A stretch of DNA of 9,358 nucleotides, from the NCBI GenBank assembly GCA_902477365.1, contig CABSGW010000095.1, positions 1-9,358 on the forward strand. Reading direction: 5' to 3'. Every line of letters starts with the position of its first letter. The stretch's first letter is position 1. The DNA comes from an uncultured Prevotellaceae bacterium (lineage in GTDB: Bacteria > Bacteroidota > Bacteroidia > Bacteroidales > Bacteroidaceae). The position numbers were made by a program, and so were the translations under genes. The notes below the pieces were generated by a model, which ran no database searches, was not told the DNA's origin, and saw only the letters and a program-made list of their open reading frames with translations. Positions 6,216 through 9,358 of this stretch are shown piece by piece.

Positions 6216-7041
6216 AATAACGGTATTAATAACGACATACAATACTGAAGCATACTTGGCAGAAGCTATAGAAAGTATATTAGAACAGACATTTACAGAC
6301 TTTGAACTTTTATTGATAGATGATGGTTCAACTGATAATACAGAATTTATAGTCCGTAAATTCACCGATCCTCGCATTGTTTACATAAAACGTACACATG
6401 ACTATATTGCATCACTAAATGAGGGCATACGATTAGCCCGAGGAAAATATATAGCCCGCATGGATGCAGACGACCGAATGCATCGAAATCGGCTGCGCAT
6501 TCAATATGCCATTATGGAAGCTGAACCCTCCATCGATATTTGTGGTACATGGATGCAAGGATTCAATCAAGACCGAAAAGAAGGTGTACCGTTTACACAA
6601 TTAAGCGGAAAAATAGACTTGCCACTGAAAGTACTATTCGAATCAAATGCATTTTATCATCCTACCACACTATTACGCAAAAAGTTTTTTATACAACATT
6701 CCATATACTACCAGAACTATCCTTATGCAGAAGATTATAAACTGTGGTTTGAAGCAGCCAAAGCCGGTGCAGTATTTTATATAGAACCACAAATATTATA
6801 CGACTACCGTATTTCAGATCAGCAAGTCAGCAAGAGCAGATTCATAGAACAGGACCAAACACGCCTGCAAATCTTAGAAGAAATATTGCATCACCTATTA
6901 TTAAGATCAAACAATTATGATTTACTTCAAACTACTTATTGTCAATTAATCAAATTAGCAAACAAAAAAATAATAGAGAAGGATACAATATATGCTATAT
7001 TCAGAACCATCTTTGCACGTGAAATGTATGTATATCAATAG
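6205..7041 (+). CDS. Glycosyltransferase family 2-type (GT-A fold)
   Basis: A 278-aa GT-A glycosyltransferase. The N-terminal nucleotide-sugar site is clear: ITVLITTYNTEAYLAEAIES (5-24), IDDGSTDNT (38-46) and the metal-binding DxD at Asp87/Asp89 in RMDADDR. A later AEDYKLW (175-181) supplies the ED pair typical of the acceptor or catalytic side. Length and layout match small inverting GT2 transferases of Bacteroidetes; there are no membrane helices, so it is cytosolic or peripheral. Its ATG lies inside the end of the GT4 gene (11-bp overlap), so the two are coupled. This is the most AT-rich gene of the window (one sampled line 22% GC). It ends 15 bp from a convergent gene, with no terminator hairpin visible between them. 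Donor and acceptor are unknown. Confidence 0.9.
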   Translation: MRPKITVLITTYNTEAYLAEAIESILEQTFTDFELLLIDDGSTDNTEFIVRKFTDPRIVYIKRTHDYIASLNEGIRLARGKYIARMDADDRMHRNRLRIQYAIMEAEPSIDICGTWMQGFNQDRKEGVPFTQLSGKIDLPLKVLFESNAFYHPTTLLRKKFFIQHSIYYQNYPYAEDYKLWFEAAKAGAVFYIEPQILYDYRISDQQVSKSRFIEQDQTRLQILEEILHHLLLRSNNYDLLQTTYCQLIKLANKKIIEKDTIYAIFRTIFAREMYVYQ

Positions 7042-7056
7042 ATAAATACGACTGCC

Positions 7057-8100
7057 CTACACAAATACGTAGCTGTCCGTATAATAAGGCTGGCCGCCCA
7101 AGTCGAATTTGTAGCGCTCGTCGCCACGCGAAAGGTCAAGTTCGCGTATAGCCGTATTGGCAATCAGCTGCCTCATGGTCTCGCACAACAACACATAACC
7201 CGGAGAATAAAATTTAAACGCATGGTCTATCGCCAGACGGGGAATGACCAGTTTCTGCTGTTCGTTATCCATGAAACCTGCCATAAAACTGGCTAGTTCA
7301 CCGTTAATAAACAGCAAGGCATGGAAGGTATTCGGGTTGGCACGCAATGAAATGGTATCGTGTTTCCAATACTTATAGACAAACGTGTGGTGTCCGATAC
7401 GCCAAAGGCGTTTCAGTCCCCGCTGGGAGGTGTACTTCAGGAACAAGCGTTCCAGATACAGGCGCATCACATCCTTGTACATCAACGAGGACATGCGGTT
7501 TGAAGCCGTAAACAACTGCAACGTACAGGTCACGTCATCGCGCTTCATGCGATTGTAGGCCGTGCGGATGTTTTGCCGTACCGACGCCGAAAGGGTCTTC
7601 AGATGAGCATCGAAATCCTCGCCAAAAGACAGCGTAACACACTGCAGACGAGCCTCTTTCGTAATACGTCCCATTCCGCGCAATATGCCGGTAACGGGTG
7701 AGTGTTCGTTCATCCGCCGAAAAATGACCTTATGCCCGATGCGGGCGGCAAACAGTTCCACGCAAGCACGTAGGGTATCCGCATCGGTCGAGGGAGCAAA
7801 CAGGAAATCGGTTTGTCCGCAACCCTGTGTATCGGCCAGCAATTTATAGTTCCGCTTAAACACATTCCACTTTAACGGGGCTATCATGAGCATCCCCTCC
7901 GGCCCCTCTACACAGGCAAAGACCGGGCGGTATTTCAAGTCGTGATACCGGGTTTGACGATAAATTTCCCGGACATAATCAAAATAAAGGAAGGGAGACA
8001 ACCGGTTCTCTACTTCCCAAACACGCCAAATCCGCTCTAAGGAGTCCATATTGTGCAGGATTCTCCATGTAAGCTTGTCGCCTTCCATACAGCAAGTCAT
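7057..8100 (-). CDS. GNAT-fold acyltransferase, CelD/BcsL (Acetyltransf_6)-like
   Basis: A 347-aa protein. Within it, SASVRQNIRTAYNRM (171-185), FINGELASFMAGF (264-276), YSPGYVLL (298-305) and DLSRGDERYKFDLG (322-335) form the pattern of the CelD/BcsL or FemAB-like acyltransferases that modify polysaccharides or cell-wall precursors. The acyl donor and target are not readable. I start it at the ATG at 8098-8100, which overlaps the glf stop as ATGA, giving classic coupling. An upstream ATG at 8127 would lengthen the overlap to 31 bp, and a downstream one lies at 8088. It is co-transcribed with glf, so a role in decorating a galactofuranose-containing glycan is likely but inferred. GC is higher than in the plus-strand operon it meets tail to tail. 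Confidence 0.78.
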   Translation of the reverse strand: MTCCMEGDKLTWRILHNMDSLERIWRVWEVENRLSPFLYFDYVREIYRQTRYHDLKYRPVFACVEGPEGMLMIAPLKWNVFKRNYKLLADTQGCGQTDFLFAPSTDADTLRACVELFAARIGHKVIFRRMNEHSPVTGILRGMGRITKEARLQCVTLSFGEDFDAHLKTLSASVRQNIRTAYNRMKRDDVTCTLQLFTASNRMSSLMYKDVMRLYLERLFLKYTSQRGLKRLWRIGHHTFVYKYWKHDTISLRANPNTFHALLFINGELASFMAGFMDNEQQKLVIPRLAIDHAFKFYSPGYVLLCETMRQLIANTAIRELDLSRGDERYKFDLGGQPYYTDSYVFV

Positions 8101-9221
8101 TCTAAATGTGATAGTTCTTTTTCCCACAAATGCAGAGCCGCCGCCACCGTATCGTCCATATCGGCATAGGCATACGTGCCCAACCGACCGCCAAACAACA
8201 CATTCGGTTGTTGCAGGGCCAACTGCCGGTAACGTCCGTACAACGCGCTGTTTACGGCATCGTTCACCGGATAGTAGGGTTCTTTGCCCGGCGCAAAGCT
8301 GTCGGGATATTCATAGGTAAGCACCGTAAAGGGTTGTGTGCCGAATTCAAAATGTTTATGTTCGATGAGCCGCGTATAGGGCACGGACCGCTCGCAATAG
8401 TTGACAACGGCATTGCCCTGGAAATTGTCCGTATCGTCGCGGCGCACCTGTTCGAACCGCAGACTGCGATACTCCAGTCGGCCGAAGCAATAGTCGAAAT
8501 AGGCATCGATGCAACCGGTATAAAGCACGCGTCCGGCCAGTGCGTCCAGTTCGTTGCGGTGCGACAGATAGTCCACACCGGTGCGCACCTCCGCACCCTC
8601 CAACAAGGCCTCAACCAGCACGTTATATCCACCAACAGGAATGCCCTGCCAGGGATCGTCAAAATAATTGTTGTCGAACGTGAAGCGCAACGGTATGCGC
8701 CGGATAATGAAGGCCGGAAGTTCGGCGGCCGACCTGCCCCACTGCTTTTCGGTATATCCCTTAATCAGCCGTTCGTAAATGTCGCTGCCGCATAGTTTCA
8801 GCGCCTGTTCCTCCAGGTTGGCCGGCGTGTCGATGTGGGCATACGCGCCCCGTTGTTCGGCTATCTTGGCCTGCGCTTCCGCCGGAGTCCGCACTCCCCA
8901 CAACTGATAGAACGTGTTCATATTGAAAGGAAGGTTGTACAACCGTTCCCCGTAGCGGGCCAGCGGCGCATTGGTATAACGGTTGAACGTAGCAAAACGG
9001 TTGACATACCGCCACACGGCTTCATTGTCTGTATGAAAAATATGCGCGCCGTAACGGTGCACATGGATGCCGTCCACCTCCTCACAATAAAGGTTGCCAC
9101 CCACCGTAGGGCGCTTGTCCACCACCAGGCAACGCTTGCCCGCCTGTCGGGCCTGCTGGGCAAACACCGCACCAAACAGGCCTGCTCCCACTATCAAATA
9201 ATCATAAGTTGCATGTTCCAT
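8097..9221 (-). CDS. glf: UDP-galactopyranose mutase
   Basis: Flavoenzyme that interconverts UDP-galactopyranose and UDP-galactofuranose in the cytoplasm, the only route to Galf for surface polysaccharides and LPS. The 374-aa protein is full length for the family (about 365-385). It has the FAD-binding GAGLFG (12-17), a second dinucleotide contact at VVDKRPTVGGN (33-43), RYGAHIFHT with His60 and His63, LYNLPFNMNTFYQLWG, GYTEKQWGRS, IRRIPLRFTFDNNYF, PVGGYN, and the FAD-side C-terminus GRLGTYAYADMDDT. The start is the ATG at 9219-9221; a GTG directly before it is less likely. The upstream gene ends 7 bp away and the acyltransferase start overlaps the stop, so it is an operon member. Galf-dependent transferases should lie further upstream on this strand. 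Confidence 0.96.
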   Translation of the reverse strand: MEHATYDYLIVGAGLFGAVFAQQARQAGKRCLVVDKRPTVGGNLYCEEVDGIHVHRYGAHIFHTDNEAVWRYVNRFATFNRYTNAPLARYGERLYNLPFNMNTFYQLWGVRTPAEAQAKIAEQRGAYAHIDTPANLEEQALKLCGSDIYERLIKGYTEKQWGRSAAELPAFIIRRIPLRFTFDNNYFDDPWQGIPVGGYNVLVEALLEGAEVRTGVDYLSHRNELDALAGRVLYTGCIDAYFDYCFGRLEYRSLRFEQVRRDDTDNFQGNAVVNYCERSVPYTRLIEHKHFEFGTQPFTVLTYEYPDSFAPGKEPYYPVNDAVNSALYGRYRQLALQQPNVLFGGRLGTYAYADMDDTVAAALHLWEKELSHLE

Positions 9222-9227
9222 CACGTT

Positions 9228-9358
9228 CTACTTTTGAGGGGTCAACGTCTGCACGGCCTCTTTCAGGGCCCGGCGCACAAAGAAACCATCGTCCAGCAAC
9301 AGCCCTACGCGGCGTGCCCGTTCGGCCATCTGCCTGTAGGGCTGTTGCTGGACGATGG
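9228..9358 (-). CDS. C-terminal fragment of an unidentified protein (perhaps a glycosyltransferase)
   Basis: An open frame enters from the right edge and ends at the TAG at 9228-9230, 6 bp before the glf ATG. The visible 42 residues include RQMAERARRVGLLLDDGFFV and end AVQTLTPQK. An amphipathic, Arg-rich tail of this kind often closes GT4-type glycosyltransferases, and the operon context with glf would suit that, but no catalytic motif is visible. The first few visible codons lie in an arm of the inverted repeat at the window edge, so they may not be genuine. Confidence 0.5.
   Translation of the reverse strand, partial: IVQQQPYRQMAERARRVGLLLDDGFFVRRALKEAVQTLTPQK
9286..9358. repeat. 23-bp perfect inverted repeat at the window end, 27-bp spacer
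   Basis: The arm at 9286-9308 (starting CCATCGTCCAG) is the exact reverse complement of 9336-9358 (ending CTGGACGATGG), separated by 27 bp. The right arm ends on the last base of the window. The arms lie inside a coding frame and encode different peptides (VGLLLDDG in one arm, IVQQQPY in the other). Perfect 23-bp identity within coding sequence and flush with the end looks more like a fold-back or assembly artefact than a biological hairpin, though a genuine one cannot be excluded. Confidence 0.9.

Noticed and set aside
7042..7056. Bidirectional terminator between the convergent genes
   Set aside because: Only 15 bp (ATAAATACGACTGCC) separate the stops and they contain no inverted repeat.
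8130..8795. Plus-strand open frame (221 codons) opposite glf
   Set aside because: It is antisense to well-conserved UDP-galactopyranose mutase motifs; no promoter, start context or family resemblance supports it.

Overview
The window looks like Bacteroidales DNA (Bacteroides, Phocaeicola, Prevotella or a relative). The evidence is a promoter of the Bacteroidetes type (TTG, 20-nt spacer, TCTATTTG) ahead of a gene with no clear Shine-Dalgarno, a C39-peptidase ABC exporter beside a precursor with a Bacteroidales-style double-glycine leader, and envelope-sugar genes typical of the group. Both ends cut through genes, and the right end stops exactly on an inverted repeat, so the window may run to a contig end.

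Left part (1-2007, +): the C-terminal 668 codons of a peptidase-containing ABC transporter of the bacteriocin or GG-peptide exporter type. Only its catalytic-Cys region lies outside the window. A 288-bp intergenic region (2008-2295) follows, with a 7-bp perfect palindrome just upstream of a good Bacteroidetes promoter.

Central part (2296-7041, +) is a compact, lower-GC operon. It encodes a 391-aa protein with a double-glycine leader, a Gly/Ser/Asp-rich linker holding a duplicated EY..L...G.W.GGYV motif, and a 131-aa C-terminal domain with two hydrophobic segments. Five bases later comes a 123-aa protein with three predicted membrane helices. Then follow a LanC-like protein without recognisable zinc ligands, a GT4-type glycosyltransferase and a GT2-type glycosyltransferase, the last three tightly spaced or overlapping. 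My reading is an exported, possibly membrane-active, antibacterial protein with its immunity protein, plus enzymes that may modify the exported protein or the producer's own surface. The exporter, leader and sugar-transferase calls are firm. Toxin, immunity and modification roles are inferred.

Right part (7057-9358, -): a convergent, higher-GC envelope-sugar module. In transcription order it holds the end of an unidentified (perhaps glycosyltransferase) gene, UDP-galactopyranose mutase (glf), and a GNAT-fold (CelD/BcsL, Acetyltransf_6-like) acyltransferase whose ATG overlaps the glf stop as ATGA. It is probably part of a galactofuranose-containing glycan pathway and not obviously tied to the exported protein.

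The abrupt composition change at the 15-bp convergent junction (hand counts of single 60-base lines: about 22-42% GC in the LanC-GT-GT stretch, about 53-58% in the exporter and glf) suggests the central block was acquired separately.
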